From Solitalea agri (GTDB lineage: Bacteria; Bacteroidota; Bacteroidia; Sphingobacteriales; Sphingobacteriaceae): DNA of 64,000 bases. Positions 17,599 to 27,145 of this stretch are shown here, in pieces. The position numbers were made by a program, and so were the translations under genes. Each line of letters begins with the position of its first letter. Positions within the stretch are counted from its first letter, which is position 1. The stretch covers positions 124,001 to 188,000 of the forward strand of contig NZ_JAMWYS010000003.1 in NCBI RefSeq assembly GCF_023914155.1. Reading direction: 5' to 3'. The notes below the pieces were generated by a model. The model made no database searches, was not told where the DNA came from, and was given only the letters and a program-made list of their open reading frames with translations.

Positions 17599-17955
17599 AT
17601 GAAAGATCTGGCCCCTCAAATTTTCAGGAAAAGACTATTAATTGAAGGCTTTTTTACTACTGAAGTGAGCGACAAGACCTTGATTGATTTTTTCAAATTT
17701 ATCACACAGAATCTCAACCTCAGAACCTATGGAGAGCCAATTATTCATGCCACCGGAGGCCAGGGAAAGGAAGAAAATCAGGGTTACGATGCCTTTGTTC
17801 CATTGATAGATTCAGGTATTTATATTGCGGTTTGGTCGGGGTATAAATTTCTTTCGATGATCATTTATACCTGTGCTGAATTTGATGAGCAGATTGCTCT
17901 TATTAAAACCCAACTTTTTTTTGAAATGACTGCAATTGAGCATTCTTTATTTTAA
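17599..17955 (+). CDS. AdoMet decarboxylase (SpeD)-like protein lacking the conserved histidine
   Basis: This 118-residue protein aligns without gaps to the processing region of bacterial S-adenosylmethionine decarboxylase. DSGIYIAVW at 71-79 matches ESHLTIHTW, and YTC at 90-92 matches FTC. On the Thermotoga enzyme's numbering the pyruvoyl-forming serine is kept (S72) and so is the cysteine proton donor (C92). The histidine needed for processing is alanine (A77), and the glutamate before the serine is aspartate. Length and the N-terminal LLIEGFFTTEVSD also fit. No spermidine synthase is nearby. It could be an inactive relative or one with another substrate. An AT-rich gap of 260 bases precedes it, with no clear promoter. 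Confidence 0.7.
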   Translation: MKDLAPQIFRKRLLIEGFFTTEVSDKTLIDFFKFITQNLNLRTYGEPIIHATGGQGKEENQGYDAFVPLIDSGIYIAVWSGYKFLSMIIYTCAEFDEQIALIKTQLFFEMTAIEHSLF

Positions 17956-18024
17956 AACTGAAAATAATCTTCCACGACTATTTTGGATTTCATTCCTACT
18001 TATTAACTTAAAAAGAAAAAAGTT

Positions 18025-18291
18025 ATGCCACAAAGTAGAACAAGAAACAAGCACCACGGTTATCATCCACACCGCGCTCATCAAAATCAATCATCTGCTA
18101 CTTCCCACCGTCCTATTACCCCCTCAAAAAGTAATACAGAACTGTTCTTTTCTAGTTTTATCGGCTTTATGGGAGCAGTAATTGGCTTCTTTATGTTCGA
18201 CAATCACTGGGTAGCAGTTTTAGGAGGAACTATTATTGGTGCCGGTATTGGTTATTTTATTGGACGTATAATTGCAAAAGCACGGGTTTAA
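18025..18291 (+). CDS. Small membrane protein with glycine zipper
   Basis: The 88-residue product has a basic, histidine-rich cytoplasmic-looking start (RTRNKHHGYHPHRAHQ). Two hydrophobic segments follow, around 43-58 and 63-80. The second reads LGGTIIGAGIGYFIG, a glycine-zipper pattern that favours helix packing in membranes. The overlapping frame at 17936-18181 is less protein-like and I prefer this one. Function is unknown; it lies 69 bases after the SpeD-like gene and may share its transcript. Confidence 0.65.
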   Translation: MPQSRTRNKHHGYHPHRAHQNQSSATSHRPITPSKSNTELFFSSFIGFMGAVIGFFMFDNHWVAVLGGTIIGAGIGYFIGRIIAKARV

Positions 18292-18374
18292 TGGTTTATT
18301 GAATTATCGCAGAACTCTTTAATAGATGCATTACTGATTTTTACCTTTTTGGATAGGCAATTAATCATATAATC

Positions 18375-19532
18375 CTATTTTACTATCCCCTTATTTTTCA
18401 AGAATTTATTCTCAAACCAATACTTTGAAATATAGGAGATGATTATTACTCCTGTCGAAATTATTCCATAGAATAAAAGAGTCGATAAAACCGGAGATAA
18501 GCCAATGAGGTACTTTTTGAAAACTAAAATTACTCCAAAGATTACCAGCATTTGGTACATATAAATTCCGTAGGAAACATCACCTAAAGAATTCAACCAC
18601 TTTTTATCGAACTTGAACCAGGCTATTGGATTTAAGGCTGTATTTAAAATCAACCAAAGGAATAATACGTACAATATTAGGTTGGCTAAAATAGGTATAT
18701 TAAACATAAAGTCAGAAATGGTTCCTAAAGCTGATCCCGAATGAACCAGTTCCCAATGGAAGGCCAAACGCCAGGTAATTAATCCATAGCCAATCAGCTG
18801 CAACGGATGGGTGAAAATCTTCCAGTTGGAAAATGATTTGGTACCATGAAAAACATAGTAGGCTCCAATTCCACCAATCGCCATTGCTTCAAACTTTAAT
18901 GTATCAATTACCTGCTGAATAATTGAAAGTGTTGAACCTTCTTCAATATTCATTAATTGAAAGACAATGACCAGCAATATTTTAATGAAAATAATAAGCC
19001 CGAACAGCATTAGCATATGTTGACGGAAGAATTTCATCAGCGGCGCCCAAATTATGTAAAACCACTCTTCTACTCCAATAGACCATAAAGGCTCCAACAA
19101 ACTACTACCAAAAACGATGTTTACCAGGAAAGGAAAAAATAAAAGGTACATCCACCAAACCTGGCCGGCTTGATAAGGCATCTCATACGCAAAACCAATA
19201 GTTTTAAGTGCAAAAGGAACTAACCAGACACCAATTATCACTAAAAGAAAGTAGAGCGGCCATATACGAACCACCCGGCGCCAATAAAAGCCTTTTACGC
19301 TTATATCGCCCTTCTCATTATCTTCCTTTAGTAATAAGTAACTGATTAAGAACCCGCTTAAAACAAAAAAGAAAGAAACTGCAGTGCTCCCATTTCTAAA
19401 AAGTGAATATTCTTCGAGATTGAATAATGAATATTTCTTACGAATCGTCTCGGTATGATGCATTAACACTAAAAAAGCCGCGAAAAATCGCAGCGCACTC
19501 AATCCGGGGAAATACTTAATGGTTTTTGACAT
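18375..19532 (-). CDS. Acyltransferase 3 family membrane protein
   Basis: This 385-residue inner-membrane protein has the OafA/YrhL-type acyltransferase layout with about ten hydrophobic segments. Typical marks are LSALRFFAAFLVLMHHTE near the start with the conserved histidines, the RVVRIWPLYFLL segment, and LEPLWSIGVEEWFYI. Family members move acetyl or other acyl groups to sugars of the envelope or exopolysaccharide. The acceptor here is unknown. It lies downstream of the starch locus but behind a terminator, so it is probably independent. A weak CTTTTG-like -7 element is just upstream of its start. Confidence 0.9.
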   Translation of the reverse strand: MSKTIKYFPGLSALRFFAAFLVLMHHTETIRKKYSLFNLEEYSLFRNGSTAVSFFFVLSGFLISYLLLKEDNEKGDISVKGFYWRRVVRIWPLYFLLVIIGVWLVPFALKTIGFAYEMPYQAGQVWWMYLLFFPFLVNIVFGSSLLEPLWSIGVEEWFYIIWAPLMKFFRQHMLMLFGLIIFIKILLVIVFQLMNIEEGSTLSIIQQVIDTLKFEAMAIGGIGAYYVFHGTKSFSNWKIFTHPLQLIGYGLITWRLAFHWELVHSGSALGTISDFMFNIPILANLILYVLFLWLILNTALNPIAWFKFDKKWLNSLGDVSYGIYMYQMLVIFGVILVFKKYLIGLSPVLSTLLFYGIISTGVIIISYISKYWFENKFLKNKGIVK

Positions 19533-19593
19533 AGTTCGCCGACAAAGATGTTAATTGTAACCGCTACAAGCAAGTATCAGACACAGATACCAA

Positions 19594-19627
19594 AACAAAA
19601 GCCCCCAGATTTACTGAAGGCTTTTTA
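19594..19627. terminator. Terminator after the GH13 lipoprotein gene
   Basis: AAAAGCC (19597-19603) pairs with GGCTTTT (19619-19625) around a 15-base loop, with T-runs on both strands. It ends the minus-strand starch operon. Confidence 0.7.
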
Positions 19628-19648
19628 AGCTTTGGAGATTTATCCGTA

Positions 19649-21061
19649 TTACTTTTTACTCAATATGTAGTAATCATAAGGCTGCAAGGTTAGTGTAGCA
19701 CCTAAAGCCATATCTTCATTCTTCATCACATTGCTCCAACTTGCACTAGATACTGATGTCGGCACATTGTAAGTAACTGCGGAATTATTGGCATTCACAA
19801 TTACCAGCACTTCCTTGCCATTATAAATCCGTTTAAAAACCACAATTGAAGGATCTGCGATTGTTTCTATGCTTCCACGCTTAACTGCATCGCTTCCATT
19901 CTTAAAAGCAATCAACTTTTTATATTCCACTACCATGTCCGGGTTTGTCGTCCAATCAATCGGATCGTGTTCAAAGAACGACAACTTTTTAGTGCTTCCT
20001 ACCTCCTGGCCATTATATAGCAGTGTACTTCCACCCATATACGAAGCCAACACAAATGCCGCCATGGAGCCTTTTTTACCACTAAATAAACCCATTGGGG
20101 TATCGTCCCAAGCTGTTTCATCATGATTGGTGGTGAATCTTAGTTTGGTAAATCCTTCAGGAATATTCGTTAATTCCTGAGCATTGGTGGTAAATAAAGT
20201 CGCATCAGCCTGAGTTCCCTTAAACACATCTTTCAAGGTTTTATAATAATCCCAGCCATAGTTCAACTGAAAACCTGCATTAAAGTGGTTGGCCCTGCTT
20301 CCTTCAGCAAGCAAAACCAGCTTACGGTTATCAAACTTCTTTAAGGTATCAATAGCTTGTTTCCAGAAGTCATAAGGCATAAGATCAGCCGCATCGCATC
20401 TGAAACCATCAATATTTGTCGCTAATACCCAATATTTCATTGAACGGATCATTTCCTTGCGCATATCCTGATTGTTATAATCAAGAGCAGCCACATCTGT
20501 CCAATTAGTATTAGGAGGTGGGATAATATTACCGCTCGCATCCTGTTTATACCAATTTTTGTTGGCGATCCATGGGTTATCCCAAGCCGTATGATTAGCC
20601 ACCCAATCAATAACAACGGCCATATTGCGGTTATGCGCTTCTTTTACAAGTGTTCTAAAATCTTCAAGGGTACCGAACTCAGGATTTACTTCCTTGTAAT
20701 TTTTAACCGCATAAGGCGAACCCAGACCACCGGCCGATTTTAATTGACCAACCGGATTGATAGGCATAAGCCATATTACATTTACGCCTAAATCTTTAAT
20801 TTGATCTAAACGATTTTGAACCCCTTTAAAGTTCCCTTCGGCGCTGAAACCACGTAGATTTACTTCATACATTACCACATCTTTGGTATCAGGTATTCCT
20901 TGGTAAGGAGCTGCATATACAGGTGGATCAACAGGTTGCTGCACCGGAGGTTTTGTCGGCGGTACAGGATCATCTCCTTTTTTGCAATCGAAAAAAGAAA
21001 ATGATAACGCGAGGATTGCGTATACAAAAGTCATTTTACTTGGCATGGCTATATATTTCAT
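19649..21061 (-). CDS. GH13 alpha-amylase family lipoprotein (SusG-like)
   Basis: This 470-residue glycoside hydrolase should cut alpha-1,4 glucans at the cell surface. The N-terminal hydrophobic stretch ends at a cysteine in SFFDCKKGDD, so it is probably a lipoprotein, although the lipobox is weak. A second ATG at 21046 is an equally good start. The four GH13 regions are present: VVIDWVANHTAW, DGFRCDAADLMP with the nucleophile aspartate, LLAEGSR with the acid glutamate, and TTNHDETAW. It is the last gene of the susC-susD-susE run, the position of the outer-membrane amylase. It is shorter than Bacteroides SusG and shows no inserted carbohydrate-binding domain. Confidence 0.92.
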   Translation of the reverse strand: MKYIAMPSKMTFVYAILALSFSFFDCKKGDDPVPPTKPPVQQPVDPPVYAAPYQGIPDTKDVVMYEVNLRGFSAEGNFKGVQNRLDQIKDLGVNVIWLMPINPVGQLKSAGGLGSPYAVKNYKEVNPEFGTLEDFRTLVKEAHNRNMAVVIDWVANHTAWDNPWIANKNWYKQDASGNIIPPPNTNWTDVAALDYNNQDMRKEMIRSMKYWVLATNIDGFRCDAADLMPYDFWKQAIDTLKKFDNRKLVLLAEGSRANHFNAGFQLNYGWDYYKTLKDVFKGTQADATLFTTNAQELTNIPEGFTKLRFTTNHDETAWDDTPMGLFSGKKGSMAAFVLASYMGGSTLLYNGQEVGSTKKLSFFEHDPIDWTTNPDMVVEYKKLIAFKNGSDAVKRGSIETIADPSIVVFKRIYNGKEVLVIVNANNSAVTYNVPTSVSSASWSNVMKNEDMALGATLTLQPYDYYILSKK

Positions 21062-21125
21062 ATAAACATTAAGGCTTATTAGTATAAAGATCTATTTATA
21101 AGAAATAACAATGTTAAACAATAAT

Positions 21126-21162
21126 TTAAAAAAGGGCGGGTCACAGCCAGCGAAACCGCCCT
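21126..21162 (-). terminator. Terminator between susE-like and GH13 genes
   Basis: GGGCGG (21134-21139) pairs with CCGCCC (21156-21161), followed on the minus strand by TTTTTT. It may end or only weaken transcription into the amylase gene 70 bases on. Confidence 0.75.
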
Positions 21163-21171
21163 CACATTACA

Positions 21172-22245
21172 CTAATTCTTTAAAACAGTGTAGCTGTACT
21201 TGTAAGGAGCATTAGCTTTGCTTAGGCTAATGGTAACCGTATAATTTCCATCTTCAGGAATACTGATAGCATCATTTGTTTGAATCAACTCCCCTACCAG
21301 ATCGCCACTTGCAGCCGGACCAAAATTGATATCCCAACCATCATTTGCACGGAATTTCAACGCTCCTGCTTTTAAGTTAAGTTTCACCGACCACTCATCT
21401 TTGTTCACATTGTAAGTCATTGGTGTGGATGCGTCCCAATTACTTGGAGTAGCAGTACCAATTACCCCCCATGTGCTTATCAAAGTGATCTTGTAAGTAA
21501 GGTCGTTTATGTTTGCTTCAAGCTTATAAACCCCTGCTTTATCAACTGACATACTACCAGCTCCACCATCAGTGGTTAATTTTCCGTCAGATGCATAGCC
21601 GTAATTGATATGGTTCCAGTCAGGTGCTGAGGTAAATTTCAAATCAGTTCCAGAGCTGATATACACATAACCTTCGAACTTACCGTCTCCAATATCTGTC
21701 ATTTTTGGCGCCTGATCAGGTTTATATCCCTGATAACCACCAGGAACCCATAAACGAACCGGTTCAGGAATTGGAGGTTCTTCGACGATTGCTTTGAAAG
21801 GAGTTACTGTTAACTTAACAATCTGTGATATAACTGATTTTTGATTATTGATCGACGCACCTATGCGAAGTTCAATTTCCGAAGCCTGATTCTCAGGCAA
21901 ATGAAGCTGATCCAATAATTTTTTATTCAGATCGCTCATCACTATTGCTAATTGACCACTATTGCTTGAACCTATTGAAATGGGTTGCGAAAATTGTCTC
22001 GAAGCCAAATCGGCTTCTACATTATAACTTACTGCGGTTGTAACCCCATAATCGGCTTGCTGCCACTTAATTTTTACAGTATCAGTAAGGTTAGTTTCCG
22101 TTATTTCAACAACGCTTCCAACTGAAGGATTGGTAATTACAGGAGCTTTAATGTCTTCTGCAATCATTGGCCCTACTGCTTCTTCTTTCTGACAAGAGAA
22201 AAGTGCTATACTCAGAAGCAACAGTGTATAAAATTGCTTTTTCAT
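21172..22245 (-). CDS. SusE/SusF-like starch-binding lipoprotein
   Basis: The 357-residue product has a signal peptide with lipobox LFSC (LLSIALFSCQKEEA). A SusE-type N-terminal beta domain follows at about 30-165 (ITNPSVGSVVEITETN). Two similar carbohydrate-binding modules follow, the first with LWVPGGYQGYKPDQAPKM and the second with WGVIGTATPSNWD. SusE proteins sit on the cell surface and hold starch chains for the SusCD complex. The aromatic-rich modules W..GY and W..G..TP fit that role. It directly follows susD. Confidence 0.92.
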   Translation of the reverse strand: MKKQFYTLLLLSIALFSCQKEEAVGPMIAEDIKAPVITNPSVGSVVEITETNLTDTVKIKWQQADYGVTTAVSYNVEADLASRQFSQPISIGSSNSGQLAIVMSDLNKKLLDQLHLPENQASEIELRIGASINNQKSVISQIVKLTVTPFKAIVEEPPIPEPVRLWVPGGYQGYKPDQAPKMTDIGDGKFEGYVYISSGTDLKFTSAPDWNHINYGYASDGKLTTDGGAGSMSVDKAGVYKLEANINDLTYKITLISTWGVIGTATPSNWDASTPMTYNVNKDEWSVKLNLKAGALKFRANDGWDINFGPAASGDLVGELIQTNDAISIPEDGNYTVTISLSKANAPYKYSYTVLKN

Positions 22246-22329
22246 CTTTATATCTTTTTTGATGTAAATCGATGATGGCGTTTTATTTCGTTAAGTCGAG
22301 GGAGAAAACGCCATGCATCTGCATTTATC

Positions 22330-23928
22330 TTAATAACCCTGATTTTGAACTAAATTAGTATTGATGGCCATATCGGCAGCAGGAATTGGGAACAGGTTAA
22401 AATGTGCATCAGTACCAGCTCCAGCTTTAACATTTCCTTTCCAGTCCCACAAATACGATGAGCCGGTAAACTTCTCAAAGCGAATTAAGTCGGTTCTGCG
22501 ATGACATTCCCAGTACAATTCTCTTCCTCTTTCATCCAAAATGAAGTCCAACGTTAACCCTGCCGCTCCAATGTTTCCAGTAGTGTTTCCATAAGCACGC
22601 TCACGAACTTTATTTACCAACGAAACTGCAGTAGCCAAATCACCTCCTGAACCGCCTCTTTTCACTGCTTCAGCATACATCAGATACACATCTGCCAGGC
22701 GGAATAGAGGAAAGTCGGTATCAACGAATGTTCCGTTCTGACCCGGCTGACCGGTTGAGGTAACGTTTCTGAACTTGGTACATAAATAACCTTCTTTAAA
22801 CTGGTTAGGGTGCTCAATCTCCAATGAAACTTGTCCATCGGTATGGATCATGGCACGTTTATCAGCGGCACCGGTTACATCAGGGAATTTGCTCACAAAA
22901 GCACCTGTAAATCGGTTACCTGCCCAAGGACCAGCCGGAATTCCGAAGACATTGGCGTAATCCATGTTACCTCCGGTTTCGGCATGAATTATATAGGTCA
23001 TACCTCCATAATTGCGGGTATTGTTACCATCCTCGGCAATTGGGAAAATGATCTCATTGCTCCATTTATGGTTATCGGCGAGGAATAGTTCATTGTATTT
23101 AGGGTGAAGTGTGTATCCTGCCCCGATAATTTTATTACAGTAGGTTAAGCACTCGGTATATTTCGGATGTCCTTTACCTAAATACACTTCAGCGTTTAAA
23201 TACATTTTAGCCAATAACATCCAGGCAGCAGCCTGATCAGCCCGAGCATATTCGTTGGTTTTAGGTGCAGCCAGCGTTGGGATAACAGCCTCTAACTCCG
23301 ATTCGATGTATGCGAACAATTCTGCTCTGCTGATTTGCTTAGGGATAAATGCACCGGTTTTATCTGCATCAGTTACAAAAGGAACATTTCCCCATAAATC
23401 CATCGCATAGTAATAATACAAGGCTCTAAGGAAACGGGCTTCAGCCAGATACTTGGTAACATCACTTTTTAATGGATCTGAAAGACCATCAACTCGTGGT
23501 TTTACCGAACGGATATATTCATTACAGTAAGAAATATTGATGAATATTCGCTGATACATTAAGTTCACGTAGCTATTGGCATCAGACCAAAGCATGCCAT
23601 GATACTCTACCAAACCACCGTCGCCCCATGCGTTGATACACTCGTCGGTAGTTACTTCCTGCACGTTGAAATATCCGCGCAAGAAAGAAGTGGTTCCTTC
23701 ATCAGGAGCCGAAAGTTCCGGCTGCCCAAATTCGCCTCTCTGACCTGTTAAAGTAAGACCACCGTATAACTTTGCCAGCACCTGTTTGTAGGCTTCGGGC
23801 TTGTCATAGAGAGAGGCTGATGAAATAATCTTTTTATCTGTTGGAACTGTATCCAGATCATTGATACACGACGACATCATCAGTCCTGTGGCCATGAATG
23901 CGATCGTGAGAAATTTATATTGTTTCAT
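22330..23928 (-). CDS. SusD/RagB family nutrient-binding lipoprotein
   Basis: SusD proteins form the lid of the SusC transporter and bind glycan at the cell surface. This 532-residue protein has a lipoprotein signal (GLMMSSCINDLDTVPT), the TPR-like helices with YLAEARFLRALYYYYAMDLWGNVPF near residues 160-185, and the C-terminal LDFILDERGRELYWECHRRTDLIR block, both family hallmarks. It begins 21 bases after the susC stop. Neighbours indicate starch or maltodextrin as ligand. Confidence 0.96.
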   Translation of the reverse strand: MKQYKFLTIAFMATGLMMSSCINDLDTVPTDKKIISSASLYDKPEAYKQVLAKLYGGLTLTGQRGEFGQPELSAPDEGTTSFLRGYFNVQEVTTDECINAWGDGGLVEYHGMLWSDANSYVNLMYQRIFINISYCNEYIRSVKPRVDGLSDPLKSDVTKYLAEARFLRALYYYYAMDLWGNVPFVTDADKTGAFIPKQISRAELFAYIESELEAVIPTLAAPKTNEYARADQAAAWMLLAKMYLNAEVYLGKGHPKYTECLTYCNKIIGAGYTLHPKYNELFLADNHKWSNEIIFPIAEDGNNTRNYGGMTYIIHAETGGNMDYANVFGIPAGPWAGNRFTGAFVSKFPDVTGAADKRAMIHTDGQVSLEIEHPNQFKEGYLCTKFRNVTSTGQPGQNGTFVDTDFPLFRLADVYLMYAEAVKRGGSGGDLATAVSLVNKVRERAYGNTTGNIGAAGLTLDFILDERGRELYWECHRRTDLIRFEKFTGSSYLWDWKGNVKAGAGTDAHFNLFPIPAADMAINTNLVQNQGY

Positions 23929-23949
23929 TTGGAATAAGCTTTTTGATGA

Positions 23950-26925
23950 TTAAAAATCACAATTAAGACCTAATTGGAATGTTCTTGAACGTGGGAAGAA
24001 ATTATTATCCAAACCACCACTGATCTCAGGGTCTAATCCTTTATAATCAGTAATTACAAAGGCATTCTGAACATTTACATTAAGACGAAGGTTAACCTTT
24101 TGGTGGTACATAGCCGGCAAACGATAACCCAGACTAACATTGTCCAAACGGAAGTATGATGCATCCTGAATGTAATAATCAGAGGTATTGGTTTTTAAAG
24201 CAGTGGTAAAACGAGTATCTGAAGCCGATAATGTTTGATTTCTTAAATAACCTAAGGTCGAATAGAATCCATTATAAGTACTGTTAGCTGCTACGTTGTT
24301 GTAGTTCCAGTTCCCTAAACTCCATCTTCCAAATGCGGAGAAATCCCAACGTTTGTAGTTTAAAGTGGTGCCTATACCCATCAAAACAGCTGCATCAGGT
24401 TTATGGAACACATATAAATCGCTGGTATTAACTACACCGTCATTGTTTCTATCTACATAAACATCTTCCATTGGTCGGCCATCACGATCGTACACCTGCT
24501 CATATACATAATAAGAGTTAATCGGATAACCTACTTTTTGCACCTGAATGGTTCCTGAGGTTGTTCCAGCAATACCGCCTACCATTACTTCGTAGTTAGG
24601 ATCACCTGTTAAACTCAGGTTGGTGATTTTGTTCTTATTGTAAGAAATGTTATAGCTAACGTTCCATTTTAAGTTTGGTTTCGAAACAATTTTTGCATTA
24701 GTTGTAAACTCAACCCCACGGTTTTCCATATCACCAACGTTAGTAAGTACACGCGCCGAAAAATTGGTTCCTGCCGGAACGTCAACAATACTTAAAAGAT
24801 CTTCCGTTTTTTTCTGATAGAAATCTAAGGTACCAGTGATTCTGTTATCCCATAAACCGTAATCTAACCCGATGTTAGCTGTTTTCGTCGATTCCCATTT
24901 AATATTGGCATCGTATCCATCGGGACGTAAAGTGTTATAAAATGAATTACCAAACTGATAGCGGGCAGCATTATCACTAATGGTGTATTTGGCTAAATAA
25001 GGATAATTGTTACCGTTATTTAAGTCCTGTTGACCGGTAGTTCCATACCCCACACGTAATTTCAAGTCCGAAACTGTTTTACTGTCTTTGAAGAAATCAT
25101 CGTTCATTTTCCAGGCAACAGCCACTGATGGGAATAATCCCCAACGGTTTTCAGATGAGAAACGTGAAGTAGCATCATCACGCAGGGTGAAAGTCACTAG
25201 ATATCTGTCTTTAAACGTATAGTTTAATCTTCCGAAGAAGGATACTAAGTAATACTCAGAACTATAAATATTAGGTTCGGTTTTAGCAGTTGCTGCAACA
25301 TTTGTTGACGAATCAGCACCTTCTCTGTAGAAATGCGACCATGAATAACCACCCATTACTTCCACTTTACTCTGAAGTTTTTCTAATGGTTTCGCGTAGT
25401 TTAAGTAGAAGTCAAGCAGTTGATTTCTACGCGTTTCTTCATAAGGGTTAATTCTTCCACCTGAAACGGATGGAGAATTTATCCACTGAGTATTATCTTT
25501 TACGTTATTATGACCTTGTGATCTTGCATAATCATAACCTACGTTCAGGTTGGCATGCAATTCTTTCAAGAACGGTATTTGATAATCAGCCTGTGCATTA
25601 CCTATACTTCTTTTAACTACTGAGGTATTATCCGTTAATTCTAACTGGGCAACCGGATTAGCTGTAGCCAATGGCACAGGATCTCCGTTTAAGGTATTAT
25701 CCTGGGTCCAGGTGGTATACCCTCTCCAACGGTCGTTACCATTTAAAACAGGCTTGGTTGGATCATAGAAGACCGCGTTAGCAATGGCTCCCTGATCAGC
25801 AAAGTTGTTAGTGTTATACAGTCCCTTTACATTGAAGGTCATTTTCAACGTATTTTTCAGGAAATTTGGTGTCGCATTCAACGCCAAGGTAGTTCTTTCG
25901 AAATTATACGTTTTCAGTGTTCCATCGGTATTATTATAACCAAACGAAACACGATAAGGCATTTGCTTTAATTTGCCCGAAAAAGCCAAATTATGATCCT
26001 GTCCAAAAGCATTTTGGTAAATAGCGTCCTGCCAATTAGTATTGGCGGTACCTAACAATGATAATACTGGAGTTTGGCCGGCATATAATTGATTAACCAA
26101 GGCACGATATTCATCACCGGTATACACATCAACCTGATTAGGTACAGTGGCTAACGACGTGGTTAAGCCGTAGCTTAATTTAAATTTATCACCGCCTTTT
26201 TTAGTGGTAATTAAAATAACACCGTTTGAAGCTCGTGAACCATAAATTGCTGTTGCTGAAGCATCTTTTAAAACCGTTACATTTTCAACGTCATTCGGAT
26301 TAATTGATGATAAGATGTTGGGCGCCCCACCCATAGGTGTGTTATCAACCGGAACATTATCAATAATGATTAAAGGATCGTTACTGGCGTTTAAAGAAGC
26401 TCCTCCACGAATACGAATAGTTGAAGTATTACCGGGAGCGCCACTTATTGAAGTAACCGAAACCCCTGCAATTCGGCCCGAAATCGCATCCTGAACCGAG
26501 TTTACAGCCCCTACGTTAAAGTCTTTATTAGAAAGGGTTCCAACAGCTCCTGTTAAGTCTTTTTTCTTGGCAGTACCATAACCTACCACCACCACCTCGG
26601 TCAGCATTTTAGATAATGGTTTTAGGTAAAGATAAATTTGGGTATTTGCATTAACCGTTATTGTTTTTTCAATAACCTCATAACCCAAAACTGTCACGAT
26701 AACAGTAGATTGACCAAGGGGCAAACCCGAAATCTTAAAATCTCCATCGGCGTTAGTAGCCGATTTAATAGATGTGCCCTTAATTGCTACTCCGGCAAAA
26801 GGCATTGGTAAGTTTTCATCGTCGAAAACACGGCCGGAGAGTGTTCCCGTTTGTGCAAATGTTATCAGCGAAACTAATAACAAGCACAAGGTTGCTCCGT
26901 ACTTAAAAAGGTAAAGTTTTCTCAT
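23950..26925 (-). CDS. SusC/RagA TonB-linked outer-membrane transporter
   Basis: This 991-residue outer-membrane barrel imports oligosaccharides with energy from TonB. I use the ATG at 26925 (MRKLYLFKYGAT) because it heads a clean signal peptide ending in FAQ. Next come a carboxypeptidase-D-like domain (GTLSGRVFDDENLPM), a TonB box region (EVVVVGYGTAKKKDL), and a plug with IRIRGGASLNASNDPLI and DASATAIYGSRASNGV. The barrel ends in the aromatic-rich GLNCDF. It is the first gene of the susCDE-amylase run. Inverted repeats upstream at 27016-27049 may be its regulator's site. Confidence 0.97.
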   Translation of the reverse strand: MRKLYLFKYGATLCLLLVSLITFAQTGTLSGRVFDDENLPMPFAGVAIKGTSIKSATNADGDFKISGLPLGQSTVIVTVLGYEVIEKTITVNANTQIYLYLKPLSKMLTEVVVVGYGTAKKKDLTGAVGTLSNKDFNVGAVNSVQDAISGRIAGVSVTSISGAPGNTSTIRIRGGASLNASNDPLIIIDNVPVDNTPMGGAPNILSSINPNDVENVTVLKDASATAIYGSRASNGVILITTKKGGDKFKLSYGLTTSLATVPNQVDVYTGDEYRALVNQLYAGQTPVLSLLGTANTNWQDAIYQNAFGQDHNLAFSGKLKQMPYRVSFGYNNTDGTLKTYNFERTTLALNATPNFLKNTLKMTFNVKGLYNTNNFADQGAIANAVFYDPTKPVLNGNDRWRGYTTWTQDNTLNGDPVPLATANPVAQLELTDNTSVVKRSIGNAQADYQIPFLKELHANLNVGYDYARSQGHNNVKDNTQWINSPSVSGGRINPYEETRRNQLLDFYLNYAKPLEKLQSKVEVMGGYSWSHFYREGADSSTNVAATAKTEPNIYSSEYYLVSFFGRLNYTFKDRYLVTFTLRDDATSRFSSENRWGLFPSVAVAWKMNDDFFKDSKTVSDLKLRVGYGTTGQQDLNNGNNYPYLAKYTISDNAARYQFGNSFYNTLRPDGYDANIKWESTKTANIGLDYGLWDNRITGTLDFYQKKTEDLLSIVDVPAGTNFSARVLTNVGDMENRGVEFTTNAKIVSKPNLKWNVSYNISYNKNKITNLSLTGDPNYEVMVGGIAGTTSGTIQVQKVGYPINSYYVYEQVYDRDGRPMEDVYVDRNNDGVVNTSDLYVFHKPDAAVLMGIGTTLNYKRWDFSAFGRWSLGNWNYNNVAANSTYNGFYSTLGYLRNQTLSASDTRFTTALKTNTSDYYIQDASYFRLDNVSLGYRLPAMYHQKVNLRLNVNVQNAFVITDYKGLDPEISGGLDNNFFPRSRTFQLGLNCDF

Positions 26926-27015
26926 TGGTTGTAATACATTAATAAAATTGGTCGAATAATTTATTGCAAGCACTACTGGCTATGCTTAGCAATGTCAAAA
27001 GAAGGGAGGTTACGG

Positions 27016-27049
27016 ATTGATTACAATCAATATAAAGGGCAATATTGAT
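27016..27049. promoter_or_regulatory. Overlapping inverted repeats upstream of susC
   Basis: ATTGATT, two bases, AATCAAT is a perfect palindrome at 27016-27031. Overlapping it, ATCAATAT, eight bases, ATATTGAT spans 27026-27049. They lie about 90-125 bases before the susC start and overlap the -33 position of a weak promoter (TTCTTTTG at 26996-27003 on the minus strand). This could be the site of the SusR-like regulator encoded next door. Confidence 0.45.
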
Positions 27050-27145
27050 GAATTCAGAGAAATATAAAACTATACCACTGAATGTCAATTACTTATAACG
27101 ATACTCAATTCTGGGAATATCGATTTTTAAAATGAAAATATTGTT

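Noticed and set aside
17936-18181. Forward frame overlapping the small membrane protein gene
   Set aside because: The alternative frame at 18025-18291 has two membrane segments with a glycine zipper, while this one has no recognisable features.
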